Counted from the first letter of the stretch, positions 52,794-61,190 are shown. The stretch: 64,000 bases of DNA from Halorubrum trapanicum (GCF_017873555.1 NZ_JAGGKE010000002.1:248001-312000), one strand, 5' to 3'. Program-made: numbers and translations. The notes: a model not told the origin generated them from the sequence alone.

Positions 52794-53591
52794 ATGGACC
52801 GGCGGATACTCGCGGATCTCCTCGACCGCAACGACGATCACGTCGCTGCGCTCGCGCCCGGCGCCTTCGACCGCCACCGCGACGACCAGCGTCCCGGGGT
52901 GGTCTCCGTCTGCTGTTCCGACTCGCGCGTCTCTCAGGAGGGGATGTTCGCCGTCGACGAGCCGGGATTCCTCTTCACCTCCGGTGCCATCGGCAACAGC
53001 GTCAGCGCCCTCGTCGACGGCGAGCGCGTCCTCGACGGGAGCGTGGCGTACCCGCTCCGCCACACCCACACCGAGGTCCTCGCCGTGGTCGGCCACACCG
53101 GCTGCGGCGCGGTCGGCGCCGCGCTCGCGGCGGCCCGCACCGGCGAGTTCCCGGCCGAGCCGGGCGTCCGCGCCGACGTGGAGGCGCTGCTGCCGATCGT
53201 CGAGTCCGGACTGGCCGACCCGGCCGTCGTCGGCGAAGGCGACGAGGGAGCGACCGACGACGCGACGGCCGACGATTGGACGGCCGACGATGCGCCGGTC
53301 GACGACGCGTCGGGTAGCGATGAGACGGCCGATGATGCGGACGGTGCTGCCGCTTCCTCGGTTCGCGACCGGCTCGTCGAGTACAACGTCCACGAGCAGG
53401 TCGCGTTCGCCCGCGAGAGCGAGGAGGCGGCCGACGCGACGGTGTACGGCTTCGTCTACGACCTCCACGGCGTCTACGGCGACCGCGACGGCGCCGTCTA
53501 CCTCGTCAACGCCGACGGCGAGCGGGACCCCGCGGCGCTGCGCGAACTCGTGGGCGACGCCCACGCGGACCACGTGACGACGCTGCTGTAG
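52794..53591 (+). CDS. Beta-class carbonic anhydrase
   Basis: The 265-residue enzyme has zinc ligands in SVCCSDSRVSQEGMF (Cys, with Asp-Arg dyad) and in VVGHTGCGAVGAAL (His, Cys). Between about 155 and 200 is an acidic low-complexity insert (repeats of TADD/VDD) not found in usual enzymes. The dab genes are 5 kb to the left in the same orientation, and a link in CO2/bicarbonate balance is likely. ATG 52794 was chosen over GTG 52785. Confidence 0.93.
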   Translation: MDRRILADLLDRNDDHVAALAPGAFDRHRDDQRPGVVSVCCSDSRVSQEGMFAVDEPGFLFTSGAIGNSVSALVDGERVLDGSVAYPLRHTHTEVLAVVGHTGCGAVGAALAAARTGEFPAEPGVRADVEALLPIVESGLADPAVVGEGDEGATDDATADDWTADDAPVDDASGSDETADDADGAAASSVRDRLVEYNVHEQVAFARESEEAADATVYGFVYDLHGVYGDRDGAVYLVNADGERDPAALRELVGDAHADHVTTLL

Positions 53592-53683
53592 CGGCCGAGC
53601 GTCTCAGACGTGCGTCCCGACGCTCGCTCGGCCGGGGACCGCATCCGACAACCGTTTCACCGCGACGCCCGAACGGGGTTCAA

Positions 53684-54946
53684 ATGGACCGACGCGTCCT
53701 GTTCGCGACGCTCATCCTGCTGGCCGGCGGCGCGACCGGCGTCGGCGTGGCGCTGTTCGCGTTCGTCGGCGTCGACGACGCCACCACGGAGACCACCGTT
53801 GTCTGGGAGTCCGAACCGGCGGCCGGCGACGACGGCAGCGGCGCCGTGGTCGCGACCGTCGACGGAGACCCGCTGCTCCTTCAGCCGGCGGTCGAGAACG
53901 GCTCCCGGGTCGTCCGCGCGACGGTCGCGGGAAGCGACGAGACCGCCTGGACGGTCCCGATCTCCGGGCCGGACGCGGAGCGCAGTGGCGGCGACTCGGA
54001 CGGAAGCGGCGGCGACGCGAACGGGAGCGACGGCGGGCCCGTCGGCGTCAGCGGACTCACGGCGGGGACGCTCACCGGCGACCCGGTCGTGGCGCTCACG
54101 ACGACGTCCGGGGAGATCGTCGCCGTCGACGCGGCCGCGGGCGCGGAGCGGTTCTCGGTCGACCTCGGCGGTACCGGCGGGCTTCGACCCGCAATCGGCG
54201 ACCTCACCGGCGACGGGAGTCGGGAAGTCGCGGCGGTCGCGACCGACGGGACCGTCCGCGTCGTCGACCGCGAGGGCGACCCCGTCGCCGAGACCTCGCT
54301 GTCGGGCGACGTCAATCGCCGACCCCTCATCGTCGAACCGGACACCGAGGCCGGTTCCCGGGGGGGACTCGCGGTGTTGACGACCGCGGGGAACCCCGCG
54401 ACGGTCCACATGCTCGACGCGAGCGGCGAGGCGCGCTGGACGACGACGCCGAACGTGAACTCCCTGAGTTGGGCCGCCGCGGACAGCCGAGACGGCCCGG
54501 TGCTGGCGCTCGGCGGATCGAACGGCAACCTGGAGACTATCGAGGCGAGCGACGGGTCGGACCGGTACGAGGTCGGGCTTCAGGACCTCCCGGTCGCCGT
54601 CGGCGACGCGGACCCCGGCAGAGTGTACGTGGGCGGCTCGGGGAGCGTGTGGGCCGTCGACCTCCTCGACGGCGAGGTCGTCTGGAAACAGCAGTACGGC
54701 GCGTCGACGCGGATCAACGAGCCGCGGATGGGCGACGTCGACGGGAACGGCGAACTCGCACCGGTCGCGGTCAACCGCGCCGGCGAGGCGCTCGCGATGA
54801 CCCAGAGCGGCGAGGTGATCGCTCGGGGCGGCCCGGCCGAGGTCGTCGCCTACGGCGGCCCGCTGTTCGCCGACGTCACGGGGGACGGCGGCGACGAGGT
54901 GATCGTGGTCGCGGACGACGGGACCGCGATCGCGGTCGACACCTGA
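53684..54946 (+). CDS. Membrane-anchored beta-propeller (PQQ/FG-GAP-like) protein
   Basis: The 420-residue protein has one N-terminal membrane segment (LFATLILLAGGATGVGVALFAFVG), then repeats of the types GDLTGDGSREVAAVATDGT, VRVVDREGDPVAE and SVWAVDLLDGEVVWKQQYG. The repeats have Asp-rich FG-GAP and PQQ-like blades. It is probably extracellular and may bind calcium. A Gly/Ser/Asp linker sits near residue 105. The function is unknown. Confidence 0.85.
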   Translation: MDRRVLFATLILLAGGATGVGVALFAFVGVDDATTETTVVWESEPAAGDDGSGAVVATVDGDPLLLQPAVENGSRVVRATVAGSDETAWTVPISGPDAERSGGDSDGSGGDANGSDGGPVGVSGLTAGTLTGDPVVALTTTSGEIVAVDAAAGAERFSVDLGGTGGLRPAIGDLTGDGSREVAAVATDGTVRVVDREGDPVAETSLSGDVNRRPLIVEPDTEAGSRGGLAVLTTAGNPATVHMLDASGEARWTTTPNVNSLSWAAADSRDGPVLALGGSNGNLETIEASDGSDRYEVGLQDLPVAVGDADPGRVYVGGSGSVWAVDLLDGEVVWKQQYGASTRINEPRMGDVDGNGELAPVAVNRAGEALAMTQSGEVIARGGPAEVVAYGGPLFADVTGDGGDEVIVVADDGTAIAVDT

Positions 54947-54970
54947 GCCGCCGGCGAACCTGTCCGTCTG

Positions 54971-55066
54971 TTTATAAGCGTGAGAGTGGAGAAGATCAGC
55001 CGACTGCGTGGGATCCGAGGACGGTATTCACCGGAAACGCGGTGTGTCGACTGAGCGAAAGCTCAG
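54971..55066 (+). ncRNA. Candidate small RNA with two GNRA-like hairpins
   Basis: TTTATAA at 54971 is a good TATA box with no coding frame after it. About 55-90 bases downstream are two hairpins: CACCG-GAAACG-CGGTG (55029-55044) and CTGAGC-GAAA-GCTCAG (55051-55066), the second with a GNRA tetraloop. It lies in the 175-bp gap between the propeller gene and ndk. The hairpin could also be a terminator for either gene. Confidence 0.35.
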
Positions 55067-55121
55067 CGGAGAAGCGGGCGGAGCGTCTCGGCGGAAAAAT
55101 CCGGAACCCGGAACGGCCGCG

Positions 55122-55601
55122 TCAGTGGTCTTCTTCCTCGTACACCCACGCCGCGGTGTCGAGGTCGTAGTCGACGAGCTCCTCGTCGTCGAAGAACAGG
55201 TCGATCTCGCGCTCGTTCGCGCCCTCGTCCTCGTGGTCCGACGCGTGGATCACGTTGTGGCCGAGATCGAGTCCGAAGTCGCCGCGGATCGTGCCCGGGG
55301 CGGACTCGGCGGGGTCGGTCTCGCCGACCATCGCGCGGACCTGTCGGGTCGCGTCCGCGCCCTCCCACACCATCGCGAAGACGGGACCGGAGGTGATGAA
55401 CTCGACGAGACCGTCGAAGAACGGCTTGTCCTCGTGTTCGCCGTAGTGCTCCTTCGCGAGCGCCTCGTCGAGCTGGACGAACTTCCCGGCGACGAGCTTG
55501 AGCCCGCGGTCCTCGAAGCGAGAGACGATCTCGCCGATGAGTCCGCGCTGGACGCCGTCGGGCTTGACCATCACGAAGGTCCGCTCGTCGTGGTGGCTCA
55601 C
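55122..55601 (-). CDS. ndk: Nucleoside diphosphate kinase
   Basis: The 159-residue enzyme has [18 protein letters not shown] at the N-terminus and the phospho-His in GHNVIHASD near residue 120. The C-terminus has an acidic extension. It converts NDPs to NTPs. GTG start overlaps the L24e stop (GTGA), so it is the last gene of the L7Ae-S28e-L24e-Ndk operon. Confidence 0.96.
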   Translation of the reverse strand: MSHHDERTFVMVKPDGVQRGLIGEIVSRFEDRGLKLVAGKFVQLDEALAKEHYGEHEDKPFFDGLVEFITSGPVFAMVWEGADATRQVRAMVGETDPAESAPGTIRGDFGLDLGHNVIHASDHEDEGANEREIDLFFDDEELVDYDLDTAAWVYEEEDH

Positions 55602-55792
55602 TGGTCGTCGCCTCCCGCGCGGTGGCCCTCCTCGGTCCACTCGACGTCTCGCGCCTCGCGGCCGAGGAAGTAGTTCTTCTCCGCCTTCGAGTCGACGAAG
55701 TGGAGGATCTGTCCGTCCTTCTTCACGTACATCGTGCCCGTGCCGGGCTCGATCTCCTCACCGCTGTAATCGCAGGTGCGTGTCTCGACCAT
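55598..55792 (-). CDS. rpl24e: Ribosomal protein L24e, zinc cysteines mostly lost
   Basis: The 64-residue protein matches L24e along its length ([35 protein letters not shown]). Zinc-binding L24e has C-x2-C and C-x3-C. Here they read C-D-Y-S and V-D-S-K-A, so only one Cys remains. It is a probable zinc-free form. It is third in the operon. Confidence 0.93.
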   Translation of the reverse strand: MVETRTCDYSGEEIEPGTGTMYVKKDGQILHFVDSKAEKNYFLGREARDVEWTEEGHRAGGDDQ

Positions 55793-55795
55793 TGG

Positions 55796-56020
55796 TTATC
55801 GGCCTCCGATGGAGTCGGCGTCGCGCTGGGTCTCCCGCAGCTGGAGCACGTCGCCCAGACGGACGGGACCCAGGACGTTCCGGGTGATGATCCGTCCCTG
55901 GTTCGATCCCTCCTGGATGCGGCACTTGACCTGCATGGCCTCGCCGTGCATCCCGGTCTTGCCGACGACCTCGATGACCTCCGCGGTCGTCGAGTCGCCG
56001 GTGCCCTCTTCTGCGCTCAT
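55796..56020 (-). CDS. rps28e: Ribosomal protein S28e
   Basis: The 74-residue protein has the family core [38 protein letters not shown] and [12 protein letters not shown] at the C-terminus. It is a small-subunit protein, second in the operon, three bases before L24e. The N-terminal extension is acidic. Confidence 0.96.
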   Translation of the reverse strand: MSAEEGTGDSTTAEVIEVVGKTGMHGEAMQVKCRIQEGSNQGRIITRNVLGPVRLGDVLQLRETQRDADSIGGR

Positions 56021-56026
56021 GGGAGG

Positions 56027-56389
56027 TTATCGAAGCTCCGCGACCTTCTCGCCGATGTCCTCGACGTCGTCGTCGGCGTCGCCGGCGTCGACGACGGCGG
56101 CGGCGGCCGAGCCGACTTCGAGACCGGCGGCCTGGCCGACCTCGTCCTGCGTGTCGACGAAGGCGACCGGAATCCCCTTCTCCTCGGCGAGTTCGGGGAG
56201 GTGCATCACGATCTCCTCGGGGGAGACGTCCTCGGCGACGATGACGAGATCCGCGTTGCCGCGCTCGACGGCCTTCGTGGTCTCGTTGGTTCCTTTCTTC
56301 ACTGTACCGGTGTCTCGGGCGACCTCGAGTGCCTCAAGCGATCGCTCGGCGAGGTCGGCTGGGGTGTCGTAGTCTACGTAAACGGGCAT
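56027..56389 (-). CDS. rpl7ae: Ribosomal protein L7Ae
   Basis: The 120-residue K-turn-binding protein has [38 protein letters not shown] and the loop region [19 protein letters not shown]. It binds K-turns in 23S rRNA, box C/D, H/ACA and RNase P RNAs. It is the first gene of the operon, so its own leader may be its regulatory target. Confidence 0.97.
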   Translation of the reverse strand: MPVYVDYDTPADLAERSLEALEVARDTGTVKKGTNETTKAVERGNADLVIVAEDVSPEEIVMHLPELAEEKGIPVAFVDTQDEVGQAAGLEVGSAAAAVVDAGDADDDVEDIGEKVAELR

Positions 56390-56421
56390 ATGTTGTTCAC
56401 CTATCCTCCGCGCGGGCTCGC

Positions 56422-56465
56422 GTGCCCGTACCGTGGTCGGTCCCTAACGGCACGGCACATCATCA
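56422..56465 (-). promoter_or_regulatory. Leader hairpin and C-box-like TGATGA before rpl7ae
   Basis: On the minus strand TGATGA (56460-56465) is followed by GTGCCGTGCC (56449-56458), which pairs with GGTACGGGCAC (56422-56432) with one bulge and one wobble. The loop contains two GA steps. L7Ae is known in some archaea to bind a K-turn in its own leader. A full K-turn cannot be shown by eye here. The wider 289-bp gap also has a TATA-like CTTTTATGG near 56505. Confidence 0.35.
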
Positions 56466-56678
56466 ACCCCGCAGAGGCTGTGAAGCGACGTAGTCCGGAC
56501 ATCCATAAAAGCGCTTTCAATGTCCTGCGCGTGTGCGAGCAGGGATCACGGGTCGGAATCTCGGAGGAGGACGCGAGGCGGGGGCAGAGCGACGAACAGC
56601 GACGCGGTCCCGCGGGCGTCGAGGCCGGTCGAACTCCGCGCTTTTTAAGCCCGCCACGCGCCTCCCGTCCGACATCGA

Positions 56679-58082
56679 ATGGTCTGTCTCGTCCACTACT
56701 CCGACATCGAGAACGTCTTCGACGCCCCCGAGCGGGCGGCCCGCCTCGCCGGCCGGATCCGGGCGCTCTCGGGTCCCGACGCCGCGGTCGTCGCCACCGG
56801 CGACACGACCGCGCCGGGCGTCCTCTCGCTGGTCGCGACCGGGAGGCAGGTCCTCGACTTCTACGAGGCGACCGACACCGTCCTCGACACCTTCGGCAAC
56901 CACGAGTTCGACTACGGGCCGGACGCGCTCCGCAGCCTCGTCGCCGACGCGCCCGCGACGTTCGTCTCCGCGAACGTCCGCGACGAGGACGGCGACCCGT
57001 TCGGCCGCGACGAGGGCGTCGTCCCGTGGACCACCCTAGAGGTCGACGGCGAGCGAGTCGGGGTCGTCGGCGTCACCGATCCCGCCACCGACTCGCTGAA
57101 CCCGATGGCCGCCGAACTCGCCTTCGACGACCCCGTCGACGCCGCCCGAGAGGCGCTCGCGGAGATGCGCGCCGCGCACGCGGAGGAGACCGAAGACCTC
57201 GATCACGTCGTCGTCCTCTCGCACCTCGGCGCGGGCGACGACGACCTCGCGCGCGAACTCGACGTCGACGCGGTCCTCGGCGGTCACGTCCACAGCCGCC
57301 GGAACGAGGTCGTCGCGGAGACGCTGCTCGTCCGGCCCGGCGTCAACGGCGAGGCGGTGGCCGAGATCGATCTCGACGCCGAACCCCCGACCGTGACGCT
57401 CCACGAGCCGGAGGGGGCCGCCCCCGCGCCCGGGCTGGCGGACGCCCTCGCCGAGCGGATGGCCGCGGCCGACCTCGACGAGACCGTCGACGTCGTCGAC
57501 GAGCCGATCGAGCGATCGGGAGACGTGGTCCACGGCGGGGAGTGTCGGGTCGGCAACTTCGTCGCGGACGCGTTCCGGTGGGTCCACGGCGCCGACGTGG
57601 GGCTGTCGAACGCCGGCGGCCTCCGGCAGGGCGACCCGTGGGCGGGCGACGTGACGAAGGCGGACCTAATCTCTCTGATCCCGTTCGAGGAGCCGGTCGC
57701 GCTCGCCTCCGTCACCGGCGCGGAACTCGGCGACGTGCTCCGGGAGATGGCCGCGCCCGACGTGGACTTCGGCGAGGACGACTGGTGGCACGGCCACGTC
57801 TCGAACGCCCGCGTCGTCTGGGACGACGACGCCGAACTCATTCTGGAGGCGACCGTCGGCGGCGAGCCCATCGACGCCGACGCGCGCTACACGGTCGCGG
57901 TCTCGGAGTACCTCCTCCACTCCGAACACGAGTTCCCGACCCTCGGCGAGCGTCACCGGGTCGACGAAGCGGGCATCCAGTACGAGGTGCTGGCCGAGTA
58001 CGCCCGCGAACACGGCATCGACCCCGCAATCGAGGGCCGGATCGAGATCCGGAACCGCGCCGCCGCGGCCGACGACGACTGA
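56679..58082 (+). CDS. Metallophosphatase/5'-nucleotidase family protein
   Basis: The 467-residue protein has the calcineurin-like domain first (VHYSDIENVFD; VVATGDTT; TFGNHEFDYG; VVLSHLGAG; VLGGHVHSR). The C-terminal 5'-nucleotidase domain follows (CRVGNFVADAFRWVHGADVGLSNAGGLR, LISLIPFEEPV). There is no signal peptide, so it is probably cytoplasmic, unlike UshA. A TATA-like TTTTTAAG is about 36 bp upstream. Confidence 0.93.
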   Translation: MVCLVHYSDIENVFDAPERAARLAGRIRALSGPDAAVVATGDTTAPGVLSLVATGRQVLDFYEATDTVLDTFGNHEFDYGPDALRSLVADAPATFVSANVRDEDGDPFGRDEGVVPWTTLEVDGERVGVVGVTDPATDSLNPMAAELAFDDPVDAAREALAEMRAAHAEETEDLDHVVVLSHLGAGDDDLARELDVDAVLGGHVHSRRNEVVAETLLVRPGVNGEAVAEIDLDAEPPTVTLHEPEGAAPAPGLADALAERMAAADLDETVDVVDEPIERSGDVVHGGECRVGNFVADAFRWVHGADVGLSNAGGLRQGDPWAGDVTKADLISLIPFEEPVALASVTGAELGDVLREMAAPDVDFGEDDWWHGHVSNARVVWDDDAELILEATVGGEPIDADARYTVAVSEYLLHSEHEFPTLGERHRVDEAGIQYEVLAEYAREHGIDPAIEGRIEIRNRAAAADDD

Positions 58083-58100
58083 CGCGACCGCGATGGCGAC

Positions 58101-58512
58101 TTATTTATAAACTGACGCGGTGGCGCGTGCCTGCGAGCGGCCGCCGAAGGCGGTCGCGAGCCAGCACGCGCGAGGGAGTCGGTGGCCCGGAGCGAAGCGG
58201 AGGGCCACCGACGAGGCTGGGGAGGCGTGAGGTGCGGTCCCGCGAGCGACCGGAGGGAGCGAGCGGGAGCACGGAAGTCGCAGCCCGCGCAGCGAACGCA
58301 GTGAGCGAGCAGGACCGTCTTCCGGCGGTCGCTGTGCGGGGCGGGGTGGGGCGGGACTCAAAGGGGCAGTCGCGAGGACACCGTAGGCGACGTAAGCACC
58401 GCAACGAGGGAGCGGAGCGACCGAGTGAGGAGCGCAGCGAGCGTACGGTGTCCCCGCGACTGGGGCTTTGGCGGTGTTCGCCGTCGATCCACCAGCAACT
58501 GTTTATAAATAA
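58101..58512 (-). ncRNA. Structured non-coding repeat element, copy 2 (reverse orientation)
   Basis: It fills most of a 489-bp gene-free gap and reads on the minus strand when aligned with copy 1 (39202). Both ends carry TTATTTATAA pointing inward (58101-58110 and 58503-58512). Stem 1 pairs 58444-58461 with 58368-58385 (18 bp, one G-U), with the same 58-base loop length. Stem 2 is 58178-58188/58202-58212 with the identical 13-base loop. Stem 3 is 58123-58130/58164-58171 with an inner CCGCC-TTC-GGCGG. GCCCCTTTGAGTCCC, CTCACGCCTCCCCAGCCTC and TCCCTC spacers are identical to copy 1. About 90 extra bases between stems 1 and 2 are unique to this copy. Confidence 0.7.
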
Positions 58513-58571
58513 CAGCCAATGGCATATAAACGAAGACCGCCAGAACTCACGAACTCCGCAGCATCCCGGTC

Positions 58572-59465
58572 TCAGTCCAAGTTCACGTCGACGTCGCGCT
58601 GGAGACCGGCCGCCTTCACCGTGTTGTACAGGAGCATCGCGCGCGTCATCGGCCCGACGCCGCCGGGCACGGGCGTGATCGCTCCCGCCACTTCGCTCGC
58701 CGACTCGTACTCCACGTCGCCCACGAGTTCGTACCCCTTCTCGGTGTCCGCGTCGACGCGGTTGATCCCCACGTCGATCACCGTCGCGCCCTCTTTCAAC
58801 ATCGAGCCGTCGACGAACTCCGGGATGCCGGCGGCCGCGACGACGATGTCCGCGCCCGCCAGCTTCCCCGCCAAGTCCTCGGTCCGGGAGTGACACACCG
58901 TCGTCGTCGCGTTCCCGACCGGACTCTTCTGGATCAGCAGGTTCGCCATCGGCTTGCCGACGATGTCGGAGCGACCGACGACGACCGCGTCCGCGCCCTC
59001 CGTCTCCACGTCGTAGGCGTCGAGCAGCTTCTGGACGCCGTGAGGCGTACACGGCTTGAACCGGGCGTCGCCCGCGACGAGGCGGCCGACGTTCTCCGGG
59101 TGGAAGCCGTCAACGTCCTTCTCGGGGTCGATCCGCCGGAAGACGGTCCGCTTGTCGACGTGGTCCGGCAGCGGAAGCTGGACCAGAATGCCGTGAACGT
59201 CGTCGCGGTCGTTGAGGTCGTCTATCGTCTCGTACAGCTCGGTCGCTGGCGCGTCGGGGTCGATCTCGACGTGGAAGCTCTCGATGCCGACCTCTTCGCA
59301 GTCGCGCTGTTTCATCGAGACGTACGTCTCGCTCGCGGGGTCGTCGCTCATTAGCACCGTGGCCAGCCCCGGCTCGACGCCGGCGTCGGAGAGCCGCGCC
59401 ACCTCGTCGGCGACCGCGTCGCGCACGTCGGCCGCGACCGCCTCCCCGTCGATGATCTCGGTCAT
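58572..59465 (-). CDS. folD: Methylenetetrahydrofolate dehydrogenase/cyclohydrolase
   Basis: The 297-residue bifunctional enzyme has catalytic Lys in ETYVSMKQRDCEEVG near residue 52, HGILVQLPLPDH near 95, PEKDVDGFHPENVGRL, nucleotide loop VVVGRSDIVGKPMANLL, and C-terminal TPVPGGVGPMTRAML. It interconverts C1-tetrahydrofolates and would use the glycine cleavage product. ATG at 59465 is clear. Confidence 0.97.
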   Translation of the reverse strand: MTEIIDGEAVAADVRDAVADEVARLSDAGVEPGLATVLMSDDPASETYVSMKQRDCEEVGIESFHVEIDPDAPATELYETIDDLNDRDDVHGILVQLPLPDHVDKRTVFRRIDPEKDVDGFHPENVGRLVAGDARFKPCTPHGVQKLLDAYDVETEGADAVVVGRSDIVGKPMANLLIQKSPVGNATTTVCHSRTEDLAGKLAGADIVVAAAGIPEFVDGSMLKEGATVIDVGINRVDADTEKGYELVGDVEYESASEVAGAITPVPGGVGPMTRAMLLYNTVKAAGLQRDVDVNLD

Positions 59466-59572
59466 GCGAGAACCGCGGCGGTCCCGAGGTAAAAGTGACG
59501 CGGGATCGTGGTCATCGCACGTACGATTCTTCCATTTCGATGCGAGAACGCGGATCGTTATCCCGCGAGCGG

Positions 59573-60367
59573 CTACTCCGGGAACAGCTCTTCCTCGCGC
59601 TCGACGGCGTCGATGGCGGCGACCTCCGCGTCGGTCAGTTCGAGGTCGGCCGCCGCGAGGTTCGCGCGGAGGTGCTCCTCGCTCGACGCCTTCGGGATCG
59701 CGACCACCGGCTCCTTCGCGGTCGCCCACGCGATCGCGACCGCCTCGGGCGTCGTCCCGTGCGCGTCCGCGACCTCGACGACGGCGTCCACCTCGCGGAC
59801 CCGACCGCCGGCGAGCGGCGAGTAGGCGACGACCGGATAGCCGTGTTCGCGGGCGTGATCCAGGAGGGCCGGCCGGTAGAATAGCGGGTGGAGTTCGGTC
59901 TGGTGGGCCGCCGGGGGCCGACCGAGGACGTCGATCGCGCGGTCGAGATCCGGGATCTCGAAGTTCGAGACGCCGACGTTCCGGACCGGACCCGCGTCGA
60001 CCAGCCGGTCGAGCGCGGACAGAGTCGCCTCCGGGTCGTAGTCGCCGCGCGGCCGGTGGACGTACAGGAGATCGATCGCGTCGACGCCGAGCCGGTCCGC
60101 GCTCTCGCGGGCCGCGGGCGCGACCGCGTCGGCCGCGAGGTCGTCGATCCACAGCTTGGTCGCGACCGTCACGTCGTCGCGGTCGATCCTCTCGCCCGCG
60201 ACGCCGCCGTCGCCGGTCGACCGCGCGGCGAGCCCCTCGCCGACGACCGCCTCGTTGTCGTAGATCCGGGCGGTGTCGAGGTGGCGGTAGCCGACGTCGA
60301 GCGCGGTGGCGACCGCGTCGGGGTCGTCGATCTCCATCGTTCCGAGACCGACGGACGGGAGTTCCAT
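59573..60367 (-). CDS. Aldo/keto reductase
   Basis: The 264-residue TIM barrel has GLGTMEI, the catalytic Tyr in DTARIYDNE near residue 45, Lys in VTVATKLW near 75, and YVHRPRGDYDP near 110. VGVSNFEIPDLD and AIPKASSEEHLRANL (NADP phosphate loop) follow. The substrate is unknown; it is a general aldehyde or ketone reductase. The upstream frame is longer, but the barrel starts at ATG 60367. Confidence 0.92.
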   Translation of the reverse strand: MELPSVGLGTMEIDDPDAVATALDVGYRHLDTARIYDNEAVVGEGLAARSTGDGGVAGERIDRDDVTVATKLWIDDLAADAVAPAARESADRLGVDAIDLLYVHRPRGDYDPEATLSALDRLVDAGPVRNVGVSNFEIPDLDRAIDVLGRPPAAHQTELHPLFYRPALLDHAREHGYPVVAYSPLAGGRVREVDAVVEVADAHGTTPEAVAIAWATAKEPVVAIPKASSEEHLRANLAAADLELTDAEVAAIDAVEREEELFPE

Positions 60368-60577
60368 GCGCCCGGGTTCGCGCCGGGGAACAAAAGCCTC
60401 CCGTCGTGGAGAGGGGATGACGTGTCCGCGCCTCGGTCTGCCGAGACTCACGGCAGCATTTACGGGAGCGGCTCTCGTACGGTCGTTCATGTCCGTTGCC
60501 CCTCCCCGTCCCCGTCGGCCCGTCGTCGACCGCGCGTCCCTCTCGCCCCTCGCGTCTCCGCTCGGAGCCGACGCCGC

Positions 60578-61120
60578 ATGACCCGCACCGGGACGTGGTC
60601 GTTCGCGACGACCGCGGGACGCGTCGAGGTCGCGCCCGACGAGATACGGGTTCGGCGGCGAGTCGGTCGCACGTGCCGCGAGGTCGCTCGGAGCCTCGCG
60701 AGCGGTCGGCTCCCTTCGGTCGGACGGGATGTGGGATGGTCCGGCGTCGGCGCCGCGATCAGCGCGCTCGGGATGCTACTGGAGTGGACCGGCGAACCCG
60801 GAACCGGCGTCGGCGTCGCGGCGTTCGGTCTCGCGACGGCGTTCGCCGGGGTCGGCGTCTCGGCGCTCCAGAACGCCCGGACCGAGATTCGCCTCCGAGA
60901 CGTCCGACACGTCGCCTTCAGGAAGGGCGACGTGGTCGTCGTTCACGAGAGCGAGGACGGCGGCGCCGCCGAGACGGCGCTCAGCCCGCGGTCGCCGGCG
61001 GCCCGAAACGACGCCGCGCTCGCGTTTCGGCTCCGCGGCGTCGACCTCCGCGGCGCCGACGACGCCGAGGGAGTCTCCCGGACCGCCGTCGACGCCCCCG
61101 CGACCGAACTCGTCACGTAA
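60578..61120 (+). CDS. Hypothetical protein with two membrane segments (180 aa)
   Basis: The N-terminus is a beta-like segment (TWSFATTAGRVEVAPDEIRVRR), followed by two adjacent hydrophobic helices (VGWSGVGAAISALGMLLEW and VGVAAFGLATAFAGVGVSAL), then a PH-like beta-rich end (TEIRLRDVRHVAFRKGDVVVV). This order resembles membrane-associated PH-like proteins, but no family is recognised. ATG 60578 is the first plausible start. Confidence 0.7.
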   Translation: MTRTGTWSFATTAGRVEVAPDEIRVRRRVGRTCREVARSLASGRLPSVGRDVGWSGVGAAISALGMLLEWTGEPGTGVGVAAFGLATAFAGVGVSALQNARTEIRLRDVRHVAFRKGDVVVVHESEDGGAAETALSPRSPAARNDAALAFRLRGVDLRGADDAEGVSRTAVDAPATELVT

Positions 61121-61190
61121 GCCGGACCCGTCGCCTAAGGCGAGGGGATCGGCGCGGAAGTCGGTCCCGTCGCGTGAGTCGCCGCGAAGG

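Noticed and set aside
53684-54946. PQQ-dependent alcohol dehydrogenase
   Set aside because: The propeller repeats are present, but no PQQ-binding Trp-docking motif or Cys-Cys disulfide is seen.
55622-58678. A very long plus-strand reading frame of about 1000 codons
   Set aside because: It is antisense to the ribosomal genes and out of frame with the nucleotidase, with Arg/Pro-rich nonsense translation. It is a GC-rich shadow.
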